DNA from: an uncultured Rothia sp.
GTDB lineage: Bacteria; Actinomycetota; Actinomycetes; Actinomycetales; Micrococcaceae
Assembly: GCF_916715725.1 (NCBI RefSeq)
Contig: NZ_CAKAPD010000008.1
Span: 1 to 64,000 of the forward strand
Length of the DNA stretch: 64,000 bases
Reading direction: 5' to 3'
The notes below the pieces were generated by a model. It had not been told where the DNA came from and ran no database searches. It worked only from the letters and a program-made list of their open reading frames with translations. A program made the translations under genes and the position numbers. Position 1 is the stretch's first letter; the number at the start of each line of letters is the position of its first letter. This document shows, one piece after another, positions 33,956-41,855 of this stretch.

Positions 33956-36709
33956 CTACGCCTCCGCCATGCTCCGCAACATTGCCTGCAGTAGCGCCCG
34001 GGCGCCGTGCTTGCTGAGAGGCTCGTTGCGGTTGCCGCACTTGGGCGAGTGTACGCAGGAGGGGCAGCCGTTGTCGCATCCGCAGCTTTCGATGGCTTCG
34101 AGGGTGGCGCTCAGCCACTGCGTAACCGCGTTGAAGCCGCGCTCGCTAATGCCCGCGCCGCCGGGTGCGGCGTCGTAGACGAAAATGGTGGGCCTGCCGG
34201 TGTCCACGTGAAGTAGCGTGGAGAGTCCGCCCAAGTCCCAGCGGTCGCTGGTGGCGATGAGCGGCAGCAGTCCGATGGCGGCGTGCTCGGCGGCATGCAG
34301 GGTGCCGGGGCCGTCCTCTTCGGTCACGCCCGCGCCGAATAGGTAGCTGGGCTCGAAGGTGAACCAGACCGCCTCGGTCATGAGTACTTCCGGTGGCATG
34401 GGTTGTGCCTCTTCGCCCAGGTATTCGCCGCCGTAGACGGAGAATCGCCGGTAGCCGGTGACCTGGTCGGTGACCTGAACCTGCCCGCGGTGCATGGTGA
34501 GCGGGGCGAGCTGCTGCGCGTCGGTTTCGGGAGCAGACTCGCCGGGAACCGCTTCCCCAACAGCGTTTTGCGCACCGTAACTAACCCGCGCACGCTCCGC
34601 CAGAATACGCACCTCGGTGCTCTCAATGGCGCGCGTGTAGTACTCCGGGTAGACGCGGCTGAGTAGAATCACGCGCTCGCCCTCGCTGAGGGATTCGACC
34701 ACGTACTGCGCGCTCTGGTGAATGTAGATTGCGCCCGGGTGCCCCTGGCTCATGGCGTGCGCGGCGTCCATGGTGCCAACCAGGGTGCCGTCTTCGGCGT
34801 CGATGAGCTGGTAGGGTCCGCCGCCGGTGCCGCGGATATCGACCAGCTCGGCGGCTGATTCGGCGTGCGTCCAGTACCAGCCGTCCGGGCGGCGACGCAG
34901 GTACCCCTGCTGCACTAGCCGATCCAGCAGCGCGGCGGTATGCGGTCCGAAGAGGCTCAGTTCTTCGGCGCGGATGGGTGCCTCCTGCGCGGCGGCGCAC
35001 AGCTGCGGTGAGAGTACGTACGGGTTTGTCGGGTCGAAAACGGTCGCCTCAACCTCCTGCCCGAAAATCGCCTCCGGGTGGTGCACCAGGTAAGTGTCGA
35101 GAGGGTTGTCGTCGGCAATGAGCACGGCGAGCGCGTCCTGACCGCTTCGACCTGCGCGGCCCACGCGCTGCATGAAGGAGGCGCGGGTGCCCGGCCAGCC
35201 CGCCACGAGTACGGCGTCCAGTCCGGAGATGTCGATGCCCAGCTCCAGCGCGGAGGTGCTCGCCAGGCCGAGCAGTTCGCCATTGCGGAGTTTGCGTTCG
35301 AGTTCGCGGCGCTCTTCGGGGGTGTACCCGGCGCGGTATGCGGCGACGCGGTGGGCGAGGCCCGCCTCCACCTCGTCGAGGTAGCGTTGGGTCTTCTGCG
35401 AGAGGATTTCTACGCTGCGGCGCGAACCGGCGAAAACCAGGGAGCGGGTGCGGGAAAGCACCAGGTCGGTGAGCATTTGCGCGCCCTGCTCCACGGGGGA
35501 GACGCGGCGTGGCGCCTCCTGCTCAGCCTTCGACTGAACCGCTTGCTGCTGGGTGCTGCGGGCGCCCTTGGCGAGCTGATCGTGCGCCTTGGGCGGCATG
35601 AATTCGGGCTCCCAGAGCGCGACGGTGGTTTCACCGCGTGCGGAGGTGGACTCGGTAATGGCGGTGACCGCCTGCTGCGGCACGCCAATGAGCTTGGAGA
35701 AAGACTCGACCGGGTTGGAACTGGTCGCGGAGGCACCGTAGAACACGGGCACGGTGCGGTAGAGCGCGCAGACGCGGCGCAGGCGGCGCAGCAGGTTGGC
35801 GATATGCGCACCGAAAACGCCGCGGTAGCTGTGTGCTTCGTCGAGCACCACGTAGCGCAGCCCGCGCAGGAAGGATGCCCACTGCCGGTGGTTGCTCAGG
35901 ATTGAGTAGTTGAGCATGTCCGGGGTGGTGAGGATGAAGTTGGCGTGTTCGCGGATCCAGCGGCGTTCGCCGGTGGGGGTGTCGCCGTCGTAGCTTGCCG
36001 CGTGGAGTCCGGGCAGGTTGTAGGAGGTGAGGGCGGTGAGCTGGTCGGCGGAGAGTGCCTTCGCCGGTGAAATGTAGAGAACGTTCGCTCTATTATTGAG
36101 GTTTTCTGCCCCCGAATACGCGGAAGTTGAGCTCACCAGATCACCGCACGATGCACGATAAATCGCATCCAGGGTAGGCATCAGATAGCTCAGGGTCTTG
36201 CCCGAGGCGGTACCCGTCGCCACAATCACGTGCCCGCCGCTGCCGGTGCTCTTTACGTCTTCGGCGTGCGCGGGAGTCGGTGCTTCAACCCGCTCAGCCT
36301 CAATCCGCCCCGCCTGCCAGCCGTAGCGTGCCGCACTCGCCGCCAGCGCCGCATCAAGACCCGCATGGGCGGCGTCTGCCGCCTGCATCTGGTGGGCGTA
36401 GGGCTCGGCAATACCGAGCGATTCGAAGGCCTCCACCACGCGCGGATGCAACCACTGCGGCCACGGCGCGTAGCTCGCCTCCCTTGCGGCAATGGTGTGA
36501 ATATGGGTCACCTGCTCGGGCAGGGTTCCGGTGCGTTCCGCCTCCGGCAACAGGGATGCCAGCACCTGCTGTGCGCTCGCGGGCAGCTCGCGGTAGCGTA
36601 GCGTTTTTGGGCGCGCCGCAGACTGCCCCTGCTCGGGCTGGTGTACAGACTGGCGCGTGGGCTGCTGGTTGGCGTTCTGCGAGGAGATGCTGTGCGGCAT
36701 GGGTTCCAT
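33956..36709 (-). CDS. DEAH-box helicase with DUF1998 domain (Tad-neighbourhood helicase)
   Basis: A 917-residue superfamily 2 helicase. Walker A is ATGTASGKTLSYL, motif II VVLDEAHSYRG, and helicase C motifs appear in STSALELGIDISGLDAVL and QRVGRAGRSGQ. The C-terminal DUF1998 region ends in a zinc-binding cysteine cluster (SCGCDNGCPSCVHSPKCGN). It matches the Hrq1/Rv3649-like proteins that accompany Tad genes in actinobacteria (the helicase/secretion neighbourhood families); the functional link is unknown. The start may be this ATG or one three codons later. Confidence 0.9.
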   Translation of the reverse strand: MEPMPHSISSQNANQQPTRQSVHQPEQGQSAARPKTLRYRELPASAQQVLASLLPEAERTGTLPEQVTHIHTIAAREASYAPWPQWLHPRVVEAFESLGIAEPYAHQMQAADAAHAGLDAALAASAARYGWQAGRIEAERVEAPTPAHAEDVKSTGSGGHVIVATGTASGKTLSYLMPTLDAIYRASCGDLVSSTSAYSGAENLNNRANVLYISPAKALSADQLTALTSYNLPGLHAASYDGDTPTGERRWIREHANFILTTPDMLNYSILSNHRQWASFLRGLRYVVLDEAHSYRGVFGAHIANLLRRLRRVCALYRTVPVFYGASATSSNPVESFSKLIGVPQQAVTAITESTSARGETTVALWEPEFMPPKAHDQLAKGARSTQQQAVQSKAEQEAPRRVSPVEQGAQMLTDLVLSRTRSLVFAGSRRSVEILSQKTQRYLDEVEAGLAHRVAAYRAGYTPEERRELERKLRNGELLGLASTSALELGIDISGLDAVLVAGWPGTRASFMQRVGRAGRSGQDALAVLIADDNPLDTYLVHHPEAIFGQEVEATVFDPTNPYVLSPQLCAAAQEAPIRAEELSLFGPHTAALLDRLVQQGYLRRRPDGWYWTHAESAAELVDIRGTGGGPYQLIDAEDGTLVGTMDAAHAMSQGHPGAIYIHQSAQYVVESLSEGERVILLSRVYPEYYTRAIESTEVRILAERARVSYGAQNAVGEAVPGESAPETDAQQLAPLTMHRGQVQVTDQVTGYRRFSVYGGEYLGEEAQPMPPEVLMTEAVWFTFEPSYLFGAGVTEEDGPGTLHAAEHAAIGLLPLIATSDRWDLGGLSTLLHVDTGRPTIFVYDAAPGGAGISERGFNAVTQWLSATLEAIESCGCDNGCPSCVHSPKCGNRNEPLSKHGARALLQAMLRSMAEA

Positions 36710-36934
36710 TGTAGGGCGGCGGGCTAAAACCCGACCTGCCGCCGGTCACGCGCTACCCTGAACGCCGGCTCCAAATCCGGCTCTGAGTCCGGCTCCGAAC
36801 CCGCTCGAACCCTCCCGCGACCCTGAGAGCTTAACCCTGTCCCAGAACCGCCTCTGCGCCGCCAACCCCTTAGTCAGCGCGCACATATCAAAAAATTTGC
36901 ATGCTTTAGACGCATATGACGATAAAATAGTTTC

Positions 36935-37846
36935 GTGGCTCAAAATAAGATTATTCTGTATTACCAGTTCGCCCCCATCGCCGACCCGCAGGCGGTCATG
37001 CTCTGGCAGCGTGCCCTCTGTGAGAAGCTCGGCCTGCGCGGGCGCATCCTCATTTCCAAGCACGGTATTAACGGCACCCTCGGCGGCGAAATCAACGCGG
37101 TCAAGGCGTACACCAAGGAAACCCGCAAGTACCCCGGCTTCAAGAACATGGAGTTCAAGTGGTCCGAGGGTGGCGCGGAGGACTTCCCCCGCCTGTCCGT
37201 GAAGGCTCGCGACGAGATTGTGGCTTTCGGCGCTCCCGACGAGCTGCAGGTGGACGAGAACGGCGTCGTTGGCGGCGGCGTGCACCTGAAGCCTGAAGAA
37301 GTCAACAAGCTTGTTGAAGAGCGCGGCGACGAAGTGGTCTTCTTCGACGGCCGTAACGCGTTCGAGGCGAAGATCGGCAAGTTCAAGAACGCTATCGTTC
37401 CCGACGTGCGCACCACTCACGACTTCATCCGCGAGATCGAGTCCGGCAAGTACGACCACATTAAGGACAAGCCGGTTGTCACCTACTGCACCGGCGGTAT
37501 TCGCTGCGAGATTCTCTCTGCACTGATGAAGAACCGCGGCTTCAAGGAGATCTACCAGATCGACGGCGGCATCGTGCGTTACGGCGAGAAGTACGGCGAT
37601 AAGGAACTCTGGGAAGGCTCGCTCTACGTCTTCGACAAGCGCATGCACATGGAGTTCACCCCGGACACCGTCACCATCGGCAAGTGCGAACAGTGCGGTG
37701 CCCCCTCGAACAAGTTCGAGAACTGCTCCAACGATTCCTGCCGTGAGCTGGTTCTGCTCTGCCCCGAGTGCGCAGCTGATGACGCGAAGCGCCACTGCGT
37801 GCCCGAGTGCTCGGTGGACCGCGAAGCAGCTGAGGTGAACGCCTAA
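36935..37846 (+). CDS. trhO: tRNA uridine hydroxylase TrhO (rhodanese family)
   Basis: A 303-residue YceA/TrhO protein, which hydroxylates U34 of some tRNAs. An N-terminal ferredoxin-like domain is followed by a rhodanese domain with the active loop YCTGGIRC (Cys185). A C-terminal cysteine-rich region (CEQCGAP, FENCSNDSC, LCPECA, RHC) probably binds zinc. The GTG start directly follows a -10-like GATAAAATAG and has no ribosome site, so the message may be leaderless. The stop overlaps the next gene as TAATG. Confidence 0.9.
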   Translation: MAQNKIILYYQFAPIADPQAVMLWQRALCEKLGLRGRILISKHGINGTLGGEINAVKAYTKETRKYPGFKNMEFKWSEGGAEDFPRLSVKARDEIVAFGAPDELQVDENGVVGGGVHLKPEEVNKLVEERGDEVVFFDGRNAFEAKIGKFKNAIVPDVRTTHDFIREIESGKYDHIKDKPVVTYCTGGIRCEILSALMKNRGFKEIYQIDGGIVRYGEKYGDKELWEGSLYVFDKRMHMEFTPDTVTIGKCEQCGAPSNKFENCSNDSCRELVLLCPECAADDAKRHCVPECSVDREAAEVNA

Positions 37847-38343
37847 TGGCAGCCGCTAAGGGCGGCGCGGTTCAGATTTCTGAACCTCGCATTGAGGAGC
37901 ACCCGGCAATGGTCGTTGCCGGCGTTTCGCAGGTGTTCCCCCTGGACGGCGACTTCTCCTCGCTGTGGGATGAGCTGAATCAGAAGGCGTCCCCGGCGAT
38001 GCTGGATGTTCTGAACGTGACCCAGTACCTGGGCGTGTGCACTCAGCCGAACCCGAAGGGGCAGGTCCGCTACACTGCGGGCTTCCTGGTGTCGGAGCCG
38101 GCGAGCGCGGCGAAGCTTGGTCTGGGCGTGCTGGAGTTGCCTGCGAGCACCTACGCGGTGGTTGAGGTGACCGGCCCGATTTCGGAGTCCATTCCGGCTG
38201 GCTTTGCAAGCTTTGAGGAGGCGTTCTTCGCGAAGAATCCGCAGTACCGCCCGGTGGGTGGTCTTGAGGTGTACGGTCGCGGCGATATGCAGGCGGCTGA
38301 TTACCGCATGGAGCTGTGGGTTCCGCTGACAAAGCGTTCCTAG
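37846..38343 (+). CDS. GyrI-like/AraC effector-binding domain protein
   Basis: A 165-residue stand-alone GyrI-like (bacterial transcription activator effector-binding) domain protein: RIEEHPAMVVAGVSQVFP at the start, YTAGFLVSEPASAA in the centre, and YRMELWVPLTKR at the end. These domains bind small hydrophobic or cationic ligands. The start codon overlaps the trhO stop, so the two are co-translated. No DNA-binding domain is present. A terminator follows. Confidence 0.75.
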   Translation: MAAAKGGAVQISEPRIEEHPAMVVAGVSQVFPLDGDFSSLWDELNQKASPAMLDVLNVTQYLGVCTQPNPKGQVRYTAGFLVSEPASAAKLGLGVLELPASTYAVVEVTGPISESIPAGFASFEEAFFAKNPQYRPVGGLEVYGRGDMQAADYRMELWVPLTKRS

Positions 38344-38394
38344 GGCAGTTTGTTTCTGCCGTTATAGCTGCAGTTTTAGCTGTTGAATAGAAGG

Positions 38395-38427
38395 GCCCGG
38401 TGGTGCGATGTGTTCGTGCCGCCGGGC
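38395..38427 (+). terminator. Terminator after trhO-gyrI-like unit
   Basis: GCCCGGTGGT pairs with GCCGCCGGGC and is followed by seven T residues. Confidence 0.85.
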
Positions 38428-38581
38428 TTTTTTTGTGCCCTTTTTCGGCTATATTTTGTGCCAGCATTTTGTGGCGGTATGTGTGCGTCGGGTGGGTGGG
38501 GCGTGCGGGCGGCTGAGGTGTGCGGGTGAGGCGTGCAGCGAAAGCGGGGGAGCGGTGCTCTGCACGTAATACTCCAAAACA

Positions 38582-38622
38582 AAATACTTGACATGTAAAG
38601 TATTTGGGTTTAGATTTAAACC
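38582..38622 (+). promoter_or_regulatory. Strong promoter with two overlapping palindromic operators
   Basis: TTGACA (38588-38593) and TAGATT (38611-38616) are spaced by exactly 17 bp. A 24-bp palindrome with one mismatched pair (38582-38605) overlaps the -35 box, and a 16-bp palindrome with one mismatched pair (GGTTTAGATTTAAACC, 38607-38622) overlaps the -10 box. It drives the luciferase-like monooxygenase gene. Confidence 0.75.
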
Positions 38623-38672
38623 ACCAGCCCGGCACTGCACGAACCCGAGCACAACTCGCTAAGGAAAAAACC

Positions 38673-39761
38673 ATGAGCACCAACCCCAACAGCACCCCGC
38701 AGCTCGACGAGTCTATCCGCATCAGCCACCTCGAACCCATGCGTGGCGACGAGAAGAAGCTCGGCTTCCTCTCCTTCGGCCACTGGGCTGAGGTTCCCGG
38801 TTCCCGCGTACCCTCCGCTGCAGAATCTCTGCACCAGGCAATCGACCTTGCCGTAGGTGCTGAAGATATCGGGCTGGACGGTGCGTTCTTCCGCGTGCAC
38901 CACTTCGACCAGCAGCAGGCGACCCCCTACCCGCTGCTCTCCGCAATCGCCGCCAAGACCGAACGCATCGAGCTGGGTACCGGCGTGATTGATATGCGCT
39001 ACGAAAACCCGCTCTACATGGCAGAGCTCGCCGCCATGGCTGACCTTATCGCGGCGGACCGACTGCAGCTGGGTGTCTCCCGCGGCTCGCCCGAATCCGT
39101 TATCCGCGGCTTTGAGAGCTTCGGCTACTACCCGGTAGAAGGGGAAAACGAGAGTGATATGGCGCGCCGCCACCTCGACATTTTCCTCAAGGCAATCGAG
39201 GGTGAGGGCATGGCGCCCAGCGCTCGCGTGGCGGGCAAGTACGCCCCCGTCCAGCCGCAGTCGCCGGGTCTGCGCGACCGCATCTGGTGGGGTGCAGGCA
39301 CCGATAGCACCGCCGTGTGGACCGCGCAGAAGGGCCTGAACCTCATGTCTTCAACCCTGATGCTGGAAGATAAGGGTATTCCGTTCGATCAGCAGCAGGC
39401 GCAGCAGATTCGCCTTTTCCGTTCCGAGTGGGTGAAGGCGGGCAATTCGGGTGTTCCGCGTGTTTCGGTGTCCCGCTCGGTGCTGCCCGTTATCGACGAA
39501 ACCTCGGCACGCTACTTCGGTCGCCGCGCCGCGGAGGACTCGCAGGATTACACCGGCATTATTGACAACAGCTTCTCCCGCTTTGGCCGCAGCTACATTG
39601 GTGATCCGGCGGATATTGCCGAAGAGCTCGCCCGTGATGAGGCAGTCCAGGCGGCGGACACCGTGCTGTTGACTATCCCGAACCAGCTGGGTGTGGACTT
39701 CAACCTGAAGATGCTTGAGGCCATCGTCAAGGAAATCAAGCCCTCGCTGACCACCAAGTAA
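38673..39761 (+). CDS. LLM-class flavin-dependent oxidoreductase
   Basis: A 362-residue luciferase-like monooxygenase (bacterial luciferase TIM-barrel fold) that would use reduced flavin and oxygen, or F420, on an unknown small molecule. Family segments include FRVHHFDQQQATPYPLL, IELGTGVIDMRYENPLYMAE and RLQLGVSRGSPE. The ATG at 38673 follows AAGGAAAAAA. The promoter is near consensus and covered by two palindromes, so the gene is probably tightly repressed and inducible. A broken second copy of this gene lies at 41002-41154. Confidence 0.85.
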   Translation: MSTNPNSTPQLDESIRISHLEPMRGDEKKLGFLSFGHWAEVPGSRVPSAAESLHQAIDLAVGAEDIGLDGAFFRVHHFDQQQATPYPLLSAIAAKTERIELGTGVIDMRYENPLYMAELAAMADLIAADRLQLGVSRGSPESVIRGFESFGYYPVEGENESDMARRHLDIFLKAIEGEGMAPSARVAGKYAPVQPQSPGLRDRIWWGAGTDSTAVWTAQKGLNLMSSTLMLEDKGIPFDQQQAQQIRLFRSEWVKAGNSGVPRVSVSRSVLPVIDETSARYFGRRAAEDSQDYTGIIDNSFSRFGRSYIGDPADIAEELARDEAVQAADTVLLTIPNQLGVDFNLKMLEAIVKEIKPSLTTK

Positions 39762-39780
39762 AGACCCTGAGGTGAAGACT

Positions 39781-39818
39781 CCGCAGAACCTTCTGCGCTA
39801 GCAGGGTTTCGCGCCAGC
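39781..39818 (-). pseudogene. Fragment of the UV endonuclease (pyrimidine dimer glycosylase) gene
   Basis: These 38 bases match 41761-41798 at 35 positions. Read on the minus strand they encode WRETLLAQKVLR, an internal piece of the intact glycosylase gene 2 kb to the right. The surrounding sequence (39762-39950) is otherwise without a gene, so this is a remnant left beside the inserted cmtR module. Confidence 0.75.
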
Positions 39819-39956
39819 GTGCCGCCGTCGCTTCCGTGATGGGCGGTGGCCGCTGATGAGCGCGAACTCTGCCGCCTCCCGAGGGCAAGGGCGCGGAGCA
39901 CGTGCGGCAGCCCGCACAAGTGGACAATTGGTCAGTTATCACTGTATAGTCATCGT

Positions 39957-40316
39957 ATGCTGACTATTGCTTCACGCCTCGACGTCATGAACCGGCTCGG
40001 CCGCGCCATGGCCGACCCGACACGTTCCCGGATTCTGATGACCCTCCTCGGCGGCCCGAGCTATCCAGCCGTGCTCTCGCGCGAGCTGGAGCTGACCCGC
40101 TCGAACGTGTCCAACCACCTGACCTGCCTGCGCGATTGCGGAATCGTCGTCGCCGAGCCCGAGGGCCGCCAGACGCGCTACGAGATTGCCGACCCGCACC
40201 TCGCCGCGGCACTGACGTCCCTGATCGACGTCACGCTCGCGGTGGACGAGGCAGCGCCGTGCATCGACCCGGCATGCTCGGTGTCGGGCTGCTGTGGAAC
40301 GGCGGCGGGAGCATGA
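39957..40316 (+). CDS. cmtR: CmtR-type Cd(II)/Pb(II)-sensing ArsR-family repressor
   Basis: A 119-residue ArsR/SmtB repressor. RSNVSNHLTCLRDCGIVVAE and the residues Cys57, Cys61 and Cys102 match the metal ligands of M. tuberculosis CmtR in position, so Cd/Pb sensing is expected. The tail has extra cysteines (CIDPACSVSGCC). The ATG lies six bases after a TATAGT -10 box, so transcription and translation probably start together (leaderless). It overlaps the transporter gene by four bases (ATGA). The pair has higher GC and a tighter codon pattern than the flanks and sits between broken copies of its neighbours, suggesting acquisition. Confidence 0.9.
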   Translation: MLTIASRLDVMNRLGRAMADPTRSRILMTLLGGPSYPAVLSRELELTRSNVSNHLTCLRDCGIVVAEPEGRQTRYEIADPHLAAALTSLIDVTLAVDEAAPCIDPACSVSGCCGTAAGA

Positions 40317-40963
40317 GCGAGACCCTGACCACCGCACGCCGCGCGATGCTGCACCGGCGCGTCCGCTTCATCGTCGGCTTCACGATCACGTACAACGTAA
40401 TCGAGGCAATCGTCGCAGTCTGGGCAGGCGTCCTCGCCTCGTCCGCGGCGCTCATTGGCTTCGGGCTCGACTCGGTTGTCGAGGTACTCTCGGCCGCGGC
40501 CGTCACCTGGCAGTTCACCCGCAAGGACCCTGAGCGGTGGGAAACGGTCACCGTCAAGGCCATCGGCATCGCGTTCTTCGCGCTGGCGGCCTACGTCTCG
40601 ATCGACGCGGTGCTAGCCCTGGTCGGCCAGGAAGGCCCCGACCGCAGCCCGCTGGGTCTCGGTATCACCGCGCTGAGCCTGGTCGTCATGCCTCTGCTGG
40701 CGTGGATTGAGGTCCGCACCGGGCGGGAGCTGGGCTCCAAGAGCGTGATGGCCGACGCCAAGCAGCTCATCCTGTGTATCTACCTCTCCGGTGCAGTGTT
40801 CATCGGCCTCGTCCTCGACAGCCTGTTCGGCTGGTGGTGGGCTGACTCGGTCGCGGCGCTGGTCGTGGCGGTGCTCGCGGTGCGCGAAGGCCTGGAGGCC
40901 TGGCGCGGCGACGTCGAGTCGCCGTTCGAAGTGCTAGAGGACCTCGAAGACGAGGACGACTGA
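40313..40963 (+). CDS. Cation transporter (CDF-like), CmtR-controlled
   Basis: A 216-residue membrane protein with about six helices, of the cation diffusion facilitator type that exports divalent metals by proton exchange. The helix 2 site reads GLDSVVEVLS and helix 5 reads MADAKQLILC, replacing the usual HxxxD pairs with a D/E and D/K arrangement seen in actinobacterial CDF relatives. The C-terminal cytoplasmic domain is missing; an acidic tail (EDLEDEDD) ends the protein. The start overlaps cmtR (ATGA), so it is co-translated and presumably removes Cd, Pb or Zn. Confidence 0.8.
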   Translation: MSETLTTARRAMLHRRVRFIVGFTITYNVIEAIVAVWAGVLASSAALIGFGLDSVVEVLSAAAVTWQFTRKDPERWETVTVKAIGIAFFALAAYVSIDAVLALVGQEGPDRSPLGLGITALSLVVMPLLAWIEVRTGRELGSKSVMADAKQLILCIYLSGAVFIGLVLDSLFGWWWADSVAALVVAVLAVREGLEAWRGDVESPFEVLEDLEDEDD

Positions 40964-41001
40964 CCCGTCGCCCGACGTTGAAGAGCCAGTGCTGCAACCC
41001 A

Positions 41002-41154
41002 GACATGCGCTACGAAAACCCGCTCTACATGGCTGAACTTGCCGCCATGGCCAATCTCATTGCGGCGGGTCGACTGCAGCTGGGTGTGGACTTCAACCTG
41101 AAGATGCTGGACGCAATCGTGAAGGAGATCAAGCCCGCGCTGACCACCAAGTAA
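41002..41154 (+). pseudogene. Internally deleted copy of the LLM oxidoreductase gene
   Basis: The frame encodes MRYENPLYMAELAAMANL and then, after LQLGV, the last 23 codons (DFNLKMLDAIVKEIKPALTTK and stop) of the 38673-39761 gene. Roughly 200 codons are missing. The junction is CAGCTGGGTGT, which occurs at both deletion ends in the intact gene (near 39067 and 39688), so a deletion between short repeats explains it. The nucleotide sequence has diverged from the intact copy by roughly one base in eight. Confidence 0.85.
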
Positions 41155-41319
41155 AGGTCCTGGGGTAAAGACCCTGAGGTAAAGACCCCGTGCCAAGCTG
41201 TTTCCGGCGCTCTGTGACGCGCTGAGATGTTTATTCCCATACAGCTTGAGCCATACATACAGCGATGCCCCGGCAGGCACCCGCAAGGGTTCCGCCGGGG
41301 CATTACTATGCTCACGTTC

Positions 41320-41853
41320 TTAGAAATCTTTCGTCTTTTCCCAAGACTCAATAGCGCCCGGAACCACCTCAAAAAGCGGATGCGCACACGCCGCCAGCTC
41401 GCCGCGTGCCGCCAGGCGCTCGCTCAACTGGTGCTCCCACTCGGGGTCGCGCCCAGCCACTTTGTGCTGCAGAAAGGCGAGCTCGTACTCCAGCTGGCCT
41501 AAAGGAACGGGAATACGCGCGATCGAAGCGTACGGGTCTTCCGCCTTGTCGGCACAGTTTTTATCGGTACCGTTTTTACCTGCGCTATTTTCGTTTGTGC
41601 TATTTTCGCCCGCGCCAATCAGCGCGCGGTTGAAGGAGTAGCCGCGGGCATCCGCCTCATCCGCCAGCCCGGACAGGTAGGCGGCAACCGCCTCCAGCGG
41701 CTGCGGATGCGCACGAAAACGAATCAGCTGTGGGTGGTTCGTGTACCCGCGAGTCAGACCCCGTAGAACCTTCTGCGCCAGCAGGGTTTCACGCCAGCAG
41801 GCGACCAGGGCGCGCCGATCGAGCAGGGAGGGGTGAAGGGACCAAATGCGCAC
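41320..41853 (-). CDS. Pyrimidine dimer DNA glycosylase/endonuclease V-like protein
   Basis: A 177-residue protein opening with MRIWSLHPSLLDRRALVACWRETLLAQ, the hallmark of the pyrimidine dimer glycosylase family (PF03013) related to T4 endonuclease V, which cuts DNA at UV photodimers. GYTNHPQLIRFR is also conserved. Residues about 82-107 are an Asn/Lys/Asp low-complexity insertion. The start codon lies two bases after the stop of the methyltransferase gene, so the two form an operon. A fragment of the same gene remains at 39781-39818. Confidence 0.8.
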   Translation of the reverse strand: MRIWSLHPSLLDRRALVACWRETLLAQKVLRGLTRGYTNHPQLIRFRAHPQPLEAVAAYLSGLADEADARGYSFNRALIGAGENSTNENSAGKNGTDKNCADKAEDPYASIARIPVPLGQLEYELAFLQHKVAGRDPEWEHQLSERLAARGELAACAHPLFEVVPGAIESWEKTKDF

Positions 41854-41855
41854 GC

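Noticed and set aside
39762..41320. A transposon carrying cmtR
   Set aside because: No transposase, terminal inverted repeats or target duplication could be seen; only broken host gene copies flank the module.
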